Shown: positions 35,462-47,240, counted from the first letter of the stretch. The stretch: DNA of 64,000 nucleotides from Kibdelosporangium sp. MJ126-NF4 (GCF_000826545.1 NZ_CDME01000015.1:326207-390206); one strand, 5' to 3'. Numbers and translations are program-made. The notes: generated by a model from the letters alone, not told the origin.

Positions 35462-36580
35462 TCACTGGAAGGTCACCTCAGCGAAGTCGTTGCTCGGACC
35501 GTCCAGGATGGGCTGTGCCCGGCCACGCAGGTGCTGGTCGAGAAACGCCGTCAGGTACGCACGCTGGACATCGACACTTCGCCTGCCTGGCATGTCCTGC
35601 ATCGGCATGCCGAGCTGCTCGCCGAGCAGTCCGAGGTCGCTGAACGACTCGTGCCCCATCCCGCGCACGGAGAGCCAGCGACGCCAGCCGGTCAACTGTC
35701 GGTAACTGGCATCCCACTCTATGGCACCGCCCGGCACGCTGCGTTGCTCTCCGAAGAACAGCACAGGGCGGGCCAGCTGCCTGGTCAGTGGCGGTGAGAG
35801 CCGTCCGTCCATGTTGACTCCGGCGGCGATCCGCCGGTCGGCGGCCATCGCGGCCACGGTGGCCGACCCGCCGATGGAATGACCGACCATGGCGACCCGT
35901 TTGCCGTCGACAGCGGGAAAACCGCGCTTGAGCGCGTCGATCACGAACGACACATCCGCCGCGCGGCCCGTGCTGACCCGTACGAAGAACGCCTCATGCT
36001 CGGCTGGTGGCAGAGCGGCGAGTTGCTCGCAGGCGGCACATGTGGTGACCCGGCCATCCGGGAACTCCACCGCGGTGGACTCATAGGTGTGGTCGATGGC
36101 GGCCACGACGTAGCCGCGGCTGGCGAACTCCTCGGCCAGCCCGGTCTGTGAACTGCGCGGCAGTTGCCACCCCGGCGACAGCAACACGAGCGGCAGGCCG
36201 CCCGGCGCGGTGCGGGCGGGCGCGTTCGTGCGGGCGTGTGTCGGCAGGGTGGCGAGCAGGTCGGCGGGCAGCTCCGGGCTGAACTGGCGAACCAGGATCT
36301 CCGATTCCTTGGCGGTCGTGTACTTGGCGACAGGTCCGGCCGGTCGTGCCGCCGGGTACCAGACCGTCAGCATGAGCTCTCGCCGCCGGTTGGCGACCCA
36401 CGGATCCGGCCGCTGGTAGTCCACGACGTGCCGGGTGGCGCGGCCGACCGGGAAGGGCCCGGTCGGCGCGGCCAGCGCCAGCGTCGGCCGCTGGTCCGCC
36501 GGTGTACCGGCCGAGGCCGATCCACCGACCAGTCCGGATAACGCGGCGGTCGTGAGAACGACCGTCAGAGTTGTGCGCAT
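35462..36580 (-). CDS. Secreted alpha/beta hydrolase, PAF-acetylhydrolase-like
   Basis: 372 aa from ATG 36580, with GGGGA 4 bases upstream; a longer frame to 36700 has no such site. The signal peptide ends near GGSASAG. The fold is alpha/beta hydrolase with nucleophile Ser in MVGHSIGGSATVA and an oxyanion region LVLLSPGWQLPRS; the active-site His is probably in GMGHESFSD. It resembles platelet-activating-factor acetylhydrolase isoform II. Such exported lipases and esterases are common in actinomycetes. It is divergent from the peptidase at 36791 with a 210-base spacer. Confidence 0.88.
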   Translation of the reverse strand: MRTTLTVVLTTAALSGLVGGSASAGTPADQRPTLALAAPTGPFPVGRATRHVVDYQRPDPWVANRRRELMLTVWYPAARPAGPVAKYTTAKESEILVRQFSPELPADLLATLPTHARTNAPARTAPGGLPLVLLSPGWQLPRSSQTGLAEEFASRGYVVAAIDHTYESTAVEFPDGRVTTCAACEQLAALPPAEHEAFFVRVSTGRAADVSFVIDALKRGFPAVDGKRVAMVGHSIGGSATVAAMAADRRIAAGVNMDGRLSPPLTRQLARPVLFFGEQRSVPGGAIEWDASYRQLTGWRRWLSVRGMGHESFSDLGLLGEQLGMPMQDMPGRRSVDVQRAYLTAFLDQHLRGRAQPILDGPSNDFAEVTFQ

Positions 36581-36790
36581 AGCGTCCCCAGTCTTCGTCA
36601 TTCGCGTCGACAAGATCGTCGGCGCGCTGGCCAGTTTGGGCCTGACGCGTGAGTAGGCAATCAGGGCAACCGCCCGAACATCCCCTGAACAACCAGCCAC
36701 ACGCCCCCTAAGGGCACTTCACGCTTATCTCGCGCATATGCCACGCACCATAACTTCCTGTCACCAGCAGTCGACGCAGAGGAGCGGAAG

Positions 36791-38482
36791 GTGCCCGTGG
36801 CTGGAAGACAGCGCATGGCCGGAGTCGTGCTCGTGGCAGGGCTGGTATCCGGTGTGACACCGGCCTACGCCACCGGGGACAAGCTCACAGAGTTCCTCGG
36901 ACAGAAGGTCGAGTGGAAGCAGTGCGAGGAACCGCCGCCACCGGACCCGTCGGAACAGCCCGACGACGGCATCCTCATCGACCCCTGGAAGGGCCAGTGG
37001 CACAACATGGAGTGCGCCACAGTCACCGTGCCGCTGAACTACCGCAAACCCGACGACGGCAGGCTCAGCATCCCGGTCAGCAGGATCAAGGCGACCGATC
37101 CCAGTCGGCGCAAGGGCGTCCTGCTGCTCAACCCCGGCGGCCCCGGTGGCGGTGGGCTGTCCATGCCGCTGGGCGCCCGTGAGCTGGAGATCGCGAAGCA
37201 CTTCGACCTGATCGGCTTCAACCCGCGGGGCGTCGGCCGGTCCAGCGGGCTCTACTGCGAACGGACAGCCGACAAGCCGGCGGACACGACCCGGCCGACC
37301 GACGAGCAGTTCGCCCAGTACACCGCGTACGCCCGTGCCCGTGAGGACGCGTGCCAGCGGGCCGGTGGCGGGATCCGGCCGTACATCAACACCGCCAACA
37401 CCGCGCGGGACATGGACGTCATCCGGGCCGTGCTCGGCGAAGCGAAGATCAACTACCTGGGTTACTCGTACGGCACCTACCTCGGAGCGGTCTACGGCAG
37501 CCTCTTCCCCAAGAACCTCAACCGCAGTGTGCTCGACTCCTCGATCCACCCCGACTGGCTGTGGCGCGAACAGGGCAAGCAACAGTCGGTGGCCGCCCGG
37601 TTCAACGTCGACGAGTGGGCCGCCTGGGTCGCCCAGCGCGACGCCATCTACCACCTCGGCAAGACCCAGGCCGAGGTGCTGGCCACCACCGAGGCGCTGG
37701 CCGCGAAACTCGCCACGAAACCGGTCCGGCTCGACCGGGAACGGCCGGAGGGCTGGCCGACCTACTGGCCCAAGGACTTCGACCGCACCGTGCTCGACCG
37801 GTTCATGGCCGTCGCCACCCAGCCGCGTCCGATCTGGGACGTGACCGCCGAGGTGATCGGGGAGCTCCGGCACGCGGCGGAAGGCGGCACCGGCCTGTCC
37901 AAGGACACCAGTACCGCCGTCGGAATGCTGTACCAGCACGGCATCCGGAAGATCGATCCCGGGGTGTACGAGACGGTCACCTGCGAGGCCGACTGGCCGA
38001 CCGACCTCAACACGTACTACGAGGACATGCGGACGTTCCGCGACCGTTACCCCTATGCGGACGGCAACGGCAGCGGTGTGATCGGCGCCGCGCCGAACAA
38101 CTGCACGTTCCGGAGCTTCACCCCGCCGGAGAAACCGGGGCCGCTCAAGCGCAACGGCTACCCCACCGGCGTCGTGATCCAGGCCGACGGCGACCCGGCC
38201 ACCCAGTACGACGGCGGGCCCGCGATGGCGTCGAAGCTCAACAACCAGCTGATCTCCGTGCGTGACAGCGGCGAACACGGGCACTACGGCAACAACAAGT
38301 GCGTCACCAAGACGATCGACAACTACCTGATCAACGGCGTTCTGCCACCGTCACGGTCGGAGTGCGCCGCCGATCCGCGTCCACCTGTTCCCGCCGACGG
38401 TTCCGCCGATGTCAACCGATCCGCGGACAGCAAGGAGAACCGGGTCAAGGCCATGACCGGGAAACCCGCGCTCTGGCGCTGA
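36791..38482 (+). CDS. Secreted alpha/beta hydrolase, tripeptidyl aminopeptidase type
   Basis: 563 aa from GTG 36791, with GGAG 6 bases upstream. The signal peptide ends near TPAYA-TG. Family features are LLLNPGGPGGGG, LIGFNPRGVGRSSG and the nucleophile elbow GYSYGTYLGAVYG. The C-terminal TAP-like region carries the remaining triad members in QADGDPAT and EHGHYG. These enzymes release tripeptides from extracellular proteins in Streptomyces and relatives. The last 60 residues are low-complexity and charged. Four palindromic repeats follow the stop. Confidence 0.92.
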   Translation: MPVAGRQRMAGVVLVAGLVSGVTPAYATGDKLTEFLGQKVEWKQCEEPPPPDPSEQPDDGILIDPWKGQWHNMECATVTVPLNYRKPDDGRLSIPVSRIKATDPSRRKGVLLLNPGGPGGGGLSMPLGARELEIAKHFDLIGFNPRGVGRSSGLYCERTADKPADTTRPTDEQFAQYTAYARAREDACQRAGGGIRPYINTANTARDMDVIRAVLGEAKINYLGYSYGTYLGAVYGSLFPKNLNRSVLDSSIHPDWLWREQGKQQSVAARFNVDEWAAWVAQRDAIYHLGKTQAEVLATTEALAAKLATKPVRLDRERPEGWPTYWPKDFDRTVLDRFMAVATQPRPIWDVTAEVIGELRHAAEGGTGLSKDTSTAVGMLYQHGIRKIDPGVYETVTCEADWPTDLNTYYEDMRTFRDRYPYADGNGSGVIGAAPNNCTFRSFTPPEKPGPLKRNGYPTGVVIQADGDPATQYDGGPAMASKLNNQLISVRDSGEHGHYGNNKCVTKTIDNYLINGVLPPSRSECAADPRPPVPADGSADVNRSADSKENRVKAMTGKPALWR

Positions 38483-38497
38483 GCCCTGCCGTGCAGT

Positions 38498-38625
38498 GCA
38501 ACGAAGGCCACCTTCGCTGCGTCTCGCGCACCCAAGGTGGCCTTCGTTGCAGGGGTCAGGCGGGATGGGCGTGCAACGAAGGTGGCCTTTGGTGCGCGAG
38601 ACGCACCGAAGGCCACCTTGGTTGC
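38498..38625. repeat. Four copies of the 23-base imperfect palindrome
   Basis: Units at 38498-38520, 38528-38550, 38573-38595 and 38603-38625, starting 30, 45 and 30 bases apart. Each has arms near GCAACGAAGG and CCTTCGTTGC with a 3-base centre. Orientation alternates, so neighbours can also pair with each other. The same family occurs at 9878-9977. This cluster fills the convergent gap between the TAP-type peptidase and a response regulator gene. Confidence 0.85.
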
Positions 38626-38631
38626 ACCAAC

Positions 38632-39279
38632 TCACTCCGGGACCAGGCCCGCGTCCTGGGCCAGGATCGCCGCCTGGACGCGGGACCGCAGGTCCAGTTT
38701 GGTCAGCACCCTCGACACGTGGGTCTTCACCGTTGTCTCGCCGATGTAGAGCTTGCGGCCGATCTGCTGGTTCGACAGGCCCTCGCCGAGGCAGATCAGC
38801 ACCTCCCGCTCCCGGTCGGTCAGCTGGTCGAGACCGGCCGGGACTCTCGTCTGCTTCGGGGCGTTCGCCGCGAACGCGGTCAGCAGCCTGCGGGTGATCT
38901 TCGGCTCGATCACGCCGTCCCCCGCCGCCACCAGTCGGATCGACTCGATCAGCCGGGCCGCCTCGACCGACTTCAGCAGGAAGCCAGCCGCGCCTGCGCG
39001 CAACGCTCCGTGCACGTACTCGTCCAGGTCGAACGTGGTCAGCACCAGCACGTCACAGACGCCGTCCCGGACGAGTTCGCGGGTGGCCTCGATCCCGTCC
39101 ATCCCCGGCATCCGGATGTCCATCAGCACCACGTCCGGCTTGAGGGACCGTGCCATCCGCACCGCCGTCGCGCCGTCGCCCGCTTCGCCGACCACCTCTA
39201 TCCCGTCCGCTCCGGACAGGATCAGCACCAGTCCCGCGCGGATCGCCGCGTGGTCGTCCGCGACCAATACCCGAATCAA
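38632..39279 (-). CDS. NarL/FixJ-type response regulator (second system)
   Basis: 215 aa from TTG 39279. This start is preferred because GGAGG lies 9 bases upstream, it overlaps the kinase stop (TTGA), and it gives the normal receiver start I-R-V-L-V-A-D-D. The phosphoacceptor is Asp 54 (VVLMDIRMPGMDG), and Lys is in FLLKSVE. The LuxR helix-turn-helix is at the C-terminus (LTDREREVLICLGEGLSNQQIGRKLYIGETTVKTHVSRVL). It pairs with the kinase upstream. It is similar in design to the system at 10 kb. Confidence 0.93.
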   Translation of the reverse strand: MIRVLVADDHAAIRAGLVLILSGADGIEVVGEAGDGATAVRMARSLKPDVVLMDIRMPGMDGIEATRELVRDGVCDVLVLTTFDLDEYVHGALRAGAAGFLLKSVEAARLIESIRLVAAGDGVIEPKITRRLLTAFAANAPKQTRVPAGLDQLTDREREVLICLGEGLSNQQIGRKLYIGETTVKTHVSRVLTKLDLRSRVQAAILAQDAGLVPE

Positions 39280-40460
39280 CTCGCCACGCCTCCTATGGGC
39301 AACGCCGCCCGCACCCGCCAGCGGCCCGACCACGGGCCCGCCTCGAAGTCCCCGCCGACCGCGGTGGCCCGCTCCCGCATGCTCACCAGGCCTGTTCCCG
39401 TCCCGTCCCCGGCCGCCGGTGCACCGGTCAGGTCGTTGACGACCTCGATGATCAGCCGATCCCCCGCCACTCGCACGTCGACCTTGGCGCCGCCACCGCC
39501 GGAGTGTTTCAGCGCGTTCGTCAGCGCCTCCTGGATGATCCGGTACGCCGCCAGGTCCACCGCGACCGGCAGCTCGTCCTGCACCGCCCGGTGCACGTCC
39601 AACGCGAGTCCGCCTGCCCGCGCCGAGTCCACCAGTCTGTCCAGTTCGGCCAGTCGGGCCGGTGCCGTCCTCGGGTCGTTCTCGCCGCCGTCGGCACGCA
39701 GCACGTCGATCATCGCACGCATCTCCGCCAGCGACTGGATGCTGTTCTCCCGCACCGACTTCAGCACCGTCTTGACCACTTTCGGGTCACGGTCGGCCAT
39801 CGTCAGCAGCGCCTCGGACTGGATCGCGATCGCCGACAGGTGCCCGGCCACCACGTCGTGCAGGTCACGGGCCATCTGCGCGCGTTCCGCCACGACCGCG
39901 GTGCGCCTGTCCAGCTCCGCGATCCGGCGCAGCTGCTCCGTGCTCTCCCGCTCGGCCTGCAGGATCTCGTCGTGCTGGCGGATGTTGAACGACCACCAGA
40001 CCGGGATGATCAGCAGGCTGAAGACACTCTGGAACGCGAAGAACGCCTTCCGCCAGTCCCCCGACACCACTCCGGCCGCGATCGCGATGCCGAACACGAT
40101 GACAACCGCGGTCGCGAGGATGATCCTGCTCGCCCGCCGGGTCGTGCTCAGCGTCGCGTTGAACAACAGGTCGATGAAGACCAGCATCACCGGGAGCGTC
40201 AGGTTGTAGGCCAGGTCGGCCAGCAGGATTCCGGTCGCGATCGACAGCATCGCCAGCGGCGCCTTGCGCCGGAACACCTGCGCGACGCACAGCACGCCCG
40301 ACTGGCTGATCAGCACCCACAGTGGCAGCTGGTTGTCCGGCGAGATCGCGTACAGGTCCGTGGCGTAGAGCGTGAGCGCGACGCCGAAGAACACCAGCGC
40401 GACGAACAGGTCCCACCAGGGACGCTGCCGGTAGCGCCGGATCGCCACGGTCAGGATCAC
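39276..40460 (-). CDS. Sensor histidine kinase (second system)
   Basis: 394 aa from GTG 40460. The N-terminal 165 residues form about five membrane helices. The HisKA_3 region is ARDLHDVVAGHLSAIAIQSEAL with the phosphorylated His in the LHD triplet. The ATPase domain shows EALTNALKHSG and GTGLVSMRERA, although the D-x-G box reads EVVNDLTGAP and is weaker than usual. It overlaps the regulator by 4 bases and is divergent from the membrane protein at 40569. Confidence 0.92.
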   Translation of the reverse strand: MILTVAIRRYRQRPWWDLFVALVFFGVALTLYATDLYAISPDNQLPLWVLISQSGVLCVAQVFRRKAPLAMLSIATGILLADLAYNLTLPVMLVFIDLLFNATLSTTRRASRIILATAVVIVFGIAIAAGVVSGDWRKAFFAFQSVFSLLIIPVWWSFNIRQHDEILQAERESTEQLRRIAELDRRTAVVAERAQMARDLHDVVAGHLSAIAIQSEALLTMADRDPKVVKTVLKSVRENSIQSLAEMRAMIDVLRADGGENDPRTAPARLAELDRLVDSARAGGLALDVHRAVQDELPVAVDLAAYRIIQEALTNALKHSGGGGAKVDVRVAGDRLIIEVVNDLTGAPAAGDGTGTGLVSMRERATAVGGDFEAGPWSGRWRVRAALPIGGVAS

Positions 40461-40568
40461 CCCACAATCTCAGCACAGTTTCCGGCGAGCAAGGTCGTAC
40501 GAAGGGATGATGAGCGGCCGTTCGTCCGCCTGACGTTTTCGCCGCGCCGGTCACGCACGCTGAACACC

Positions 40569-41114
40569 ATGCTCATGGTGACGTTGATCGTGGCGTGCGA
40601 GATCGGGTTCTGGGTCGTGCTCCTGGCCGCGCTGGCTGCCAGATACCTGCTGCGCTGGCAGCGGACCAGCACGGTGCTGCTGGTCTGTGTCCCGCTGGTG
40701 GACGTGGTCCTGCTCGCGGCGACCGTGATCGACCTCGCCAACGGCGGGTCCGCCGGGTCCGTGCACGGCCTCGCCGCGGTCTACCTCGGGGTGAGTGTCG
40801 CGTTCGGACACAGCATGATCCGCTGGGCGGACGGGCACTTCGCCTACCGGTTCGCCGGTGGCCCGAGGCCGGTGAAGAAGCCGAAGTCCGGTCCCGCGCG
40901 TGTCCGGCACGAGTGGCGCGAGTGGGGCAAGTTCATGATCGCCTACGCGATCGCGTGCACCGTGATGGCGTTCCTGATCTTCGTCATCAGCACGCCCGAC
41001 CACACCACGGCGCTGTGGCAGGGCACCATCCCGCACATGTCCGTGGTCGCCGGGATCTGGCTGCTCGTGACCATCTCGGACACGTTCAGGAAAGCAAGTC
41101 CTGTCGAGAGCTGA
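40569..41114 (+). CDS. Integral membrane protein divergent from sensor kinase
   Basis: 181 aa. About five hydrophobic segments are interrupted by a basic cytoplasmic loop near residues 95-120 (RFAGGPRPVKKPKSGPARVRHEW). I recognise no named family. No Shine-Dalgarno is visible before ATG 40569 or ATG 40575. It occupies the same relative position as the membrane protein at 11813 in the other two-component module. The stop lies inside the convergent LuxR-ATPase gene, a 29-base overlap. Confidence 0.7.
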   Translation: MLMVTLIVACEIGFWVVLLAALAARYLLRWQRTSTVLLVCVPLVDVVLLAATVIDLANGGSAGSVHGLAAVYLGVSVAFGHSMIRWADGHFAYRFAGGPRPVKKPKSGPARVRHEWREWGKFMIAYAIACTVMAFLIFVISTPDHTTALWQGTIPHMSVVAGIWLLVTISDTFRKASPVES

Positions 41115-43797
41115 CGCCCATCTTGCGCAGGATGTTCGCGACGTGCTGCTCGACTGTCCTGCGCGAGAGGAACAAGGCGGACGCGATCTGGCGGTTGGTC
41201 TGCCCGGCCGCCAGCAGTCGGGCAACGTCATGCTCCCGGGGAGAGAGCTCGTTGCCGTACCCGCGGCGGCCCCTGCGTGAGGGGATGGGGCCGCCGCTGG
41301 TCCTGATGAGGTGACGGCAGCGTGCCGCGTCGGTGGTCGCGCCGATGGCCTCGTACTGCACGGCCAGGTCGTTGAGTTCCTCCGAGGTGTGCGCGAGCCG
41401 CTCGGCCATCTGCGCGACGCGGTACGGCTGCCCCAGGTTCTCGTAGAGGCGGCGGGCGATCTCGAAGCTCTCGTGGCCAAGGTGCGCACGGCAGACCGCC
41501 AGCGCGGCCCTGGCCAGCGGCGCGTCCACCGAGACCAGGCCGGTTTCGAAATCGCGGGTCAGCGCGTGGGCGTCCGCCGCGCGGCCGACCTTGAGGTACG
41601 CGTCGACGGCCTGTGGCGCGAACTCACCGGCCCACGCCCAGATTCCCTTGCGGCGCAGTATTTCCAGACCGCTGTCGGCCTCGCGGGCGGCTGCCTCCGG
41701 GTCGTCGCGGGCCAGCAGCAGCGCCACCATCCCGCCGAACGCGGCGATCACCGCGGGCGCGATCGCCTTCTCCGGCGCGTCGAGTCCGGTCTGCCGGAAG
41801 CACTCCACCGCGCAGCCCCAGTCGCCCTGTGCCGTGGCCAGCCAGCCGCGGACGAGGCAGAGCTCGGTGGTCACCGGGTGCAGGTGCTCGTAGACCTCCG
41901 TCAGCTGGCGGGCCCGTTCGTCCAAACCGGACCAGTCACCGGCCAGCCAGTCCAGCCGGATCCTGGTCGCCTCGCCGGTTCCGACCACGTACGGCGCGCC
42001 CGACCTGGTCGCCAGGTCCAGGCCCATCCGCAGGTACTTGGCGGCCCACCGGTAGTGGCCGACCCACGAGTACGAGTCCGCCACGTTGTTGTACAGCCGG
42101 GCCAGCTGCCGGGTGCTGTCCGGGTCGTCGGCCTGCGGCGGGTCCACCGAGCCGATCGCGCCTTCCATGTGGATCCGGGCGCCGAGAATGTTGGCCAGCA
42201 ACGCGATCCGCACGCCCGGCGCGTCGGGCAGTCCCCGCTCGACCTTCCGCAGCCACCCCAGGTGCTCGGCGAGCGGCGCGGTGCCGAGGTACGGCATCGC
42301 GAGCACAGCCATCCCGCGCAGTGCCCGTTCCGGACGCTTGCTCAGCGCGGGCAGCGCCATCTCGATCTCCAGACGGCCCCTGTCGATGTCGTCGCAGCCG
42401 CGGACCAGCACCAGGCCGAGACCGAGTTGGACCTCGCCGCGCACCTCGTCGGACAGCCGCTGGTCGGCCATCAGGCGTTCGAACTGGGCGGTCACCTCGT
42501 GCTGGTGCAGCCCGGCCAACGCGTCCTGGCACAGCTTGGTGGCCAGCCGGTCGACGTCCGCGGCCGGTACGTCCGGCTCGGACACCAGCGCACACCGCAG
42601 TTCGATCGCGGTGGACGCGTCACCGGCGTCCATGGCGGCGTCCGCGGCCTGTTCGCCGTAGCGCAGCCATTCCTGGATCAGGCCCGCGCGTCGGCAGTGC
42701 TCGGCGACCTGCACCAGCGGTGTCGGGTCGAGTCTGGACAGCACGCGGGAGGAGCGCAGGTGCAGCTCCTGGCGGCGCGGGCCGGGCAGTGATTCGTAGA
42801 CCGTCCGGCGGGCCAGGGCATGGCGGTAGCCGTACTTGTTCTCGACCGGTTCGACCAGGACACCGGCTTCCAGCAGTTTCATCGTCGCCTGCTGGGTGCG
42901 GGCCTGGGTCTCCACGGCGATCGCGCTCAACGCCTCGATCCCGGCGGGAACACCGAGCACGGCCGCGGCCTCGGCGATGCAGCGTGCGATCGTCGGCAGG
43001 CCGTCCAGGCGTTCGATCATGGCCTCACGCAGGGACGCCGGGACCTCGACGGTGTCGAGCAGGCGTGCGTCCGGGTTGCCCGCCTTCGGATTGCTCAGGG
43101 CGTGCATCGTCTCCTCGACGACGAACGGGATCCCGGCCGTGCGCTTGTGCAGTGTGGTCGCGAACTCCGGGGTGACCGGCCTGCGCAGCAACGCCTCGGC
43201 CAGGTCACGCACACCGTCGGTGTCCAACGGCCGCAACACGATGTGCGTACTGTGCGGTGGACGGAACGCCCTGCCCAAAGTGGTCCCGCCCGGCAGGTCC
43301 TCGCGCCGGTAGGTCAGCACCAGTGACAGTTCGGGCGGCTGGTTGGTCAGCACGAACCGCAACAGCTGCCGGGTGCCCTCGTCGGCCCAGTGGATGTCCT
43401 CGATGACCAGCGTGAGCCTGCCCATGGCGGCGATCAGGTCACGGATCGCGCGAAACAACCGGTGCCGTTCGGCCGCCGGGTCGCCGAGGGGTTCCGGTGT
43501 GGGCGGCAGCCGGTCCGCCAGTTCCGGCAGGTACGGCCGCAGCGCACCGGTGATCGCGCCGAGGCGTCCGGTCAGCCTGTCCGAACAGGCACCGAGGCAT
43601 TCGAAGATCACGCCGTACGGGAACGGGTCGCGCAACGGCTGGCAGTGCCCCACCATGGTGCCGGTCAGTTCGGCGACCAGGCGTGTCTTGCCGACCCCCT
43701 CCTCACCTTCGACGAACGCCACTGAGGGAGCGTTCGCGACGGCCGCGGTGAGCAGGGCGAGTTCCTCCCCGCGTCCCACCAACACTGGTGAGGTCAT
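41086..43797 (-). CDS. LuxR-family ATPase (LAL) regulator
   Basis: 903 aa from ATG 43797; the frame extends upstream but the conserved LAL start V-L-V-G-R is here. Walker A is GEEGVGKT (31-38), and Walker B is VIEDIHWADEG near 125. A long TPR-like helical region follows, and the C-terminus is a LuxR helix-turn-helix (LSPREHDVARLLAAGQTNRQIASALFLSRRTVEQHVANIL). LAL proteins activate metabolic or antibiotic genes on binding a small ligand. The divergent subtilisin at 43957 is a possible target. Confidence 0.92.
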   Translation of the reverse strand: MTSPVLVGRGEELALLTAAVANAPSVAFVEGEEGVGKTRLVAELTGTMVGHCQPLRDPFPYGVIFECLGACSDRLTGRLGAITGALRPYLPELADRLPPTPEPLGDPAAERHRLFRAIRDLIAAMGRLTLVIEDIHWADEGTRQLLRFVLTNQPPELSLVLTYRREDLPGGTTLGRAFRPPHSTHIVLRPLDTDGVRDLAEALLRRPVTPEFATTLHKRTAGIPFVVEETMHALSNPKAGNPDARLLDTVEVPASLREAMIERLDGLPTIARCIAEAAAVLGVPAGIEALSAIAVETQARTQQATMKLLEAGVLVEPVENKYGYRHALARRTVYESLPGPRRQELHLRSSRVLSRLDPTPLVQVAEHCRRAGLIQEWLRYGEQAADAAMDAGDASTAIELRCALVSEPDVPAADVDRLATKLCQDALAGLHQHEVTAQFERLMADQRLSDEVRGEVQLGLGLVLVRGCDDIDRGRLEIEMALPALSKRPERALRGMAVLAMPYLGTAPLAEHLGWLRKVERGLPDAPGVRIALLANILGARIHMEGAIGSVDPPQADDPDSTRQLARLYNNVADSYSWVGHYRWAAKYLRMGLDLATRSGAPYVVGTGEATRIRLDWLAGDWSGLDERARQLTEVYEHLHPVTTELCLVRGWLATAQGDWGCAVECFRQTGLDAPEKAIAPAVIAAFGGMVALLLARDDPEAAAREADSGLEILRRKGIWAWAGEFAPQAVDAYLKVGRAADAHALTRDFETGLVSVDAPLARAALAVCRAHLGHESFEIARRLYENLGQPYRVAQMAERLAHTSEELNDLAVQYEAIGATTDAARCRHLIRTSGGPIPSRRGRRGYGNELSPREHDVARLLAAGQTNRQIASALFLSRRTVEQHVANILRKMGVSSRQDLLS

Positions 43798-43956
43798 TTT
43801 CGCAGCGTAGGGAACACGCACCGCTGAACGGAACCGTCTTTCGGGGCGATCTTGCGTCAAAAGATAAGTACCCCTACGGATCGCTACCTCGGTTGTTCCA
43901 CAGTCGCACGCCAACGGATGGTGCTCGGACATCCCTGCAACCGAACGGAGCACCTC

Positions 43957-45426
43957 ATGCGAGGGGCAATACTCGCTGTGGGCTTGGCCGCGCTTGTCAG
44001 CGGCCTACCAGCCACGGCGGCACCCGCTGCCGCGAGCAGTCATATCGTGATGCTCAAGCCGGGGGCGTCGGTCAGTTCGCTGACCAGCAGCTACAGCGCC
44101 GACCGGGAGTACACCGCGCTGGGTGGGTTCGCCGCGAGGCTGACCGCGGCCGAGGCACGAACGCTGGCCGCTGATCCGCGTGTCGCCTCTGTCGCACCCG
44201 ACGGCATTGCCCGGATATCCGACACCCAGAACAACGCGACCTGGGGTCTGGACCGGATCGATCAGAAGAACCTGCCGCTGGACACCAAGTACACGTACGC
44301 CAACAAGGGCGACGGCGCCACGGTGTACGTGGTGGACACCGGCGTGTACTTCGCGCACTCGGAGTTCGGCGGGCGCGCCAAGAGCGGATACGACTTCATC
44401 GACAACGACTCGGACGCCTCCGACTGCCAGGGCCACGGCACGCACGTGGCCGGGACGGTCGGCAGCGCGACCTACGGTGTGGCCAAGAACGCCAACATCG
44501 TCGCGGTGCGGGTGCTCAACTGCTCGGGCCAGGGCGAGTGGTCACAGGTCATCAGCGGTATCGACTGGGTCGCCAAGAACGGCAAGAAGCCCGGTGTGCT
44601 GAACATGAGCCTCGGTGGCGGCGCGAACTCCTCAGTGGACGACGCGGTCAAGCGCGCGGTGGCGGCCGGTTTCGTCAACGCGGTCGCGGCCGGTAACAAC
44701 AACGGCGCGAACGCCTGCAACACCTCGCCCGCCCGAACACCGGAGGCGATCACGGTCGGCTCGACCGACAACAGCGACAACCGCTCGTCGTTCTCCAACA
44801 TCGGTACCTGCGTGGACATCTTCGGCCCCGGTTCGAACATCACCTCGACGCGCAACGGCGGCGGGACCGCCCAGATGTCCGGTACCTCGATGGCGACCCC
44901 ACACGTGGCCGGTGTCTCGGCTCTCGTGCTGACCGCCAACCCGAGCTACACGCCCGCCCAGGTGCGGGACGCGCTGGTCACCAACGCGGCCGACGGCGTG
45001 CTGAAGAACGTGGGCTCCGGTTCGCCGAACAAGCTGCTGAACACGCAGTTCATCGGCAGCGGTGGCCCGCCGCCCGCGTGTGGCGCGAAGACCAACGACA
45101 CCGATGTGTCCATTCCGGACGCCGGGGACGCGGTGGCCAGCACCATCGACAACAGCGGCTGCGACGGGCGCGCCTCGGGCAGCCTGCCGGTGAAGGTCGA
45201 CATCGACCACACCTACACCGCGGACCTCGCCGTCGATCTGATCGGGCCGAGTGGCGCGGTGTACCCGCTGCACACTCCGCGCGGAATCGGTGAGGCGAGC
45301 GGGATCCACACCACCTTCACGGTGAACGCCGCCAGTGAGAACGCCAACGGCCGCTGGCAGTTGCGGGCGCGTGACATCTACACGTTCGACAGCGGTGCCC
45401 TGACCGGCTGGTCCATCACCTTCTAG
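43957..45426 (+). CDS. Secreted S8 subtilisin-like protease with P-domain
   Basis: 489 aa from ATG 43957, with CGGAG 6 bases upstream. Signal peptide, then an I9-type inhibitory propeptide (to about residue 90), then the catalytic domain with Asp 127 (VVDTGV), His 160 (GHGTHVAGT) and Ser 311 (SGTSMATPHVAG). Residues 375-489 form a proprotein-convertase P-domain (SIPDAGDAVASTIDNSGC, DLIGPSGAVYPLH, WSITF end). It should be an extracellular, self-processing protease. A related protease follows 9 bases later, so they probably share a transcript. Confidence 0.95.
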   Translation: MRGAILAVGLAALVSGLPATAAPAAASSHIVMLKPGASVSSLTSSYSADREYTALGGFAARLTAAEARTLAADPRVASVAPDGIARISDTQNNATWGLDRIDQKNLPLDTKYTYANKGDGATVYVVDTGVYFAHSEFGGRAKSGYDFIDNDSDASDCQGHGTHVAGTVGSATYGVAKNANIVAVRVLNCSGQGEWSQVISGIDWVAKNGKKPGVLNMSLGGGANSSVDDAVKRAVAAGFVNAVAAGNNNGANACNTSPARTPEAITVGSTDNSDNRSSFSNIGTCVDIFGPGSNITSTRNGGGTAQMSGTSMATPHVAGVSALVLTANPSYTPAQVRDALVTNAADGVLKNVGSGSPNKLLNTQFIGSGGPPPACGAKTNDTDVSIPDAGDAVASTIDNSGCDGRASGSLPVKVDIDHTYTADLAVDLIGPSGAVYPLHTPRGIGEASGIHTTFTVNAASENANGRWQLRARDIYTFDSGALTGWSITF

Positions 45427-45435
45427 GAGCATGGC

Positions 45436-47184
<1,749 letters not shown>

Positions 47185-47190
47185 TGGAAA

Positions 47191-47240
47191 CCCTCGTGAG
47201 TGGTTGGTCCGGTTAGAACCGGACCAACCACTCACGAGGG
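47191..47240. terminator. Bidirectional terminator-like palindrome, family copy 2
   Basis: Perfect 24-base arms (47191-47214 and 47217-47240) around a central AG; the practical loop is GTTAGAAC. It lies between the subtilisin and the convergent aminotransferase. It shares the outer TCGTGAGTG and centre CCGGTTAGAACCGG with the copy at 54520, and a weaker form with that at 21809. Confidence 0.88.
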
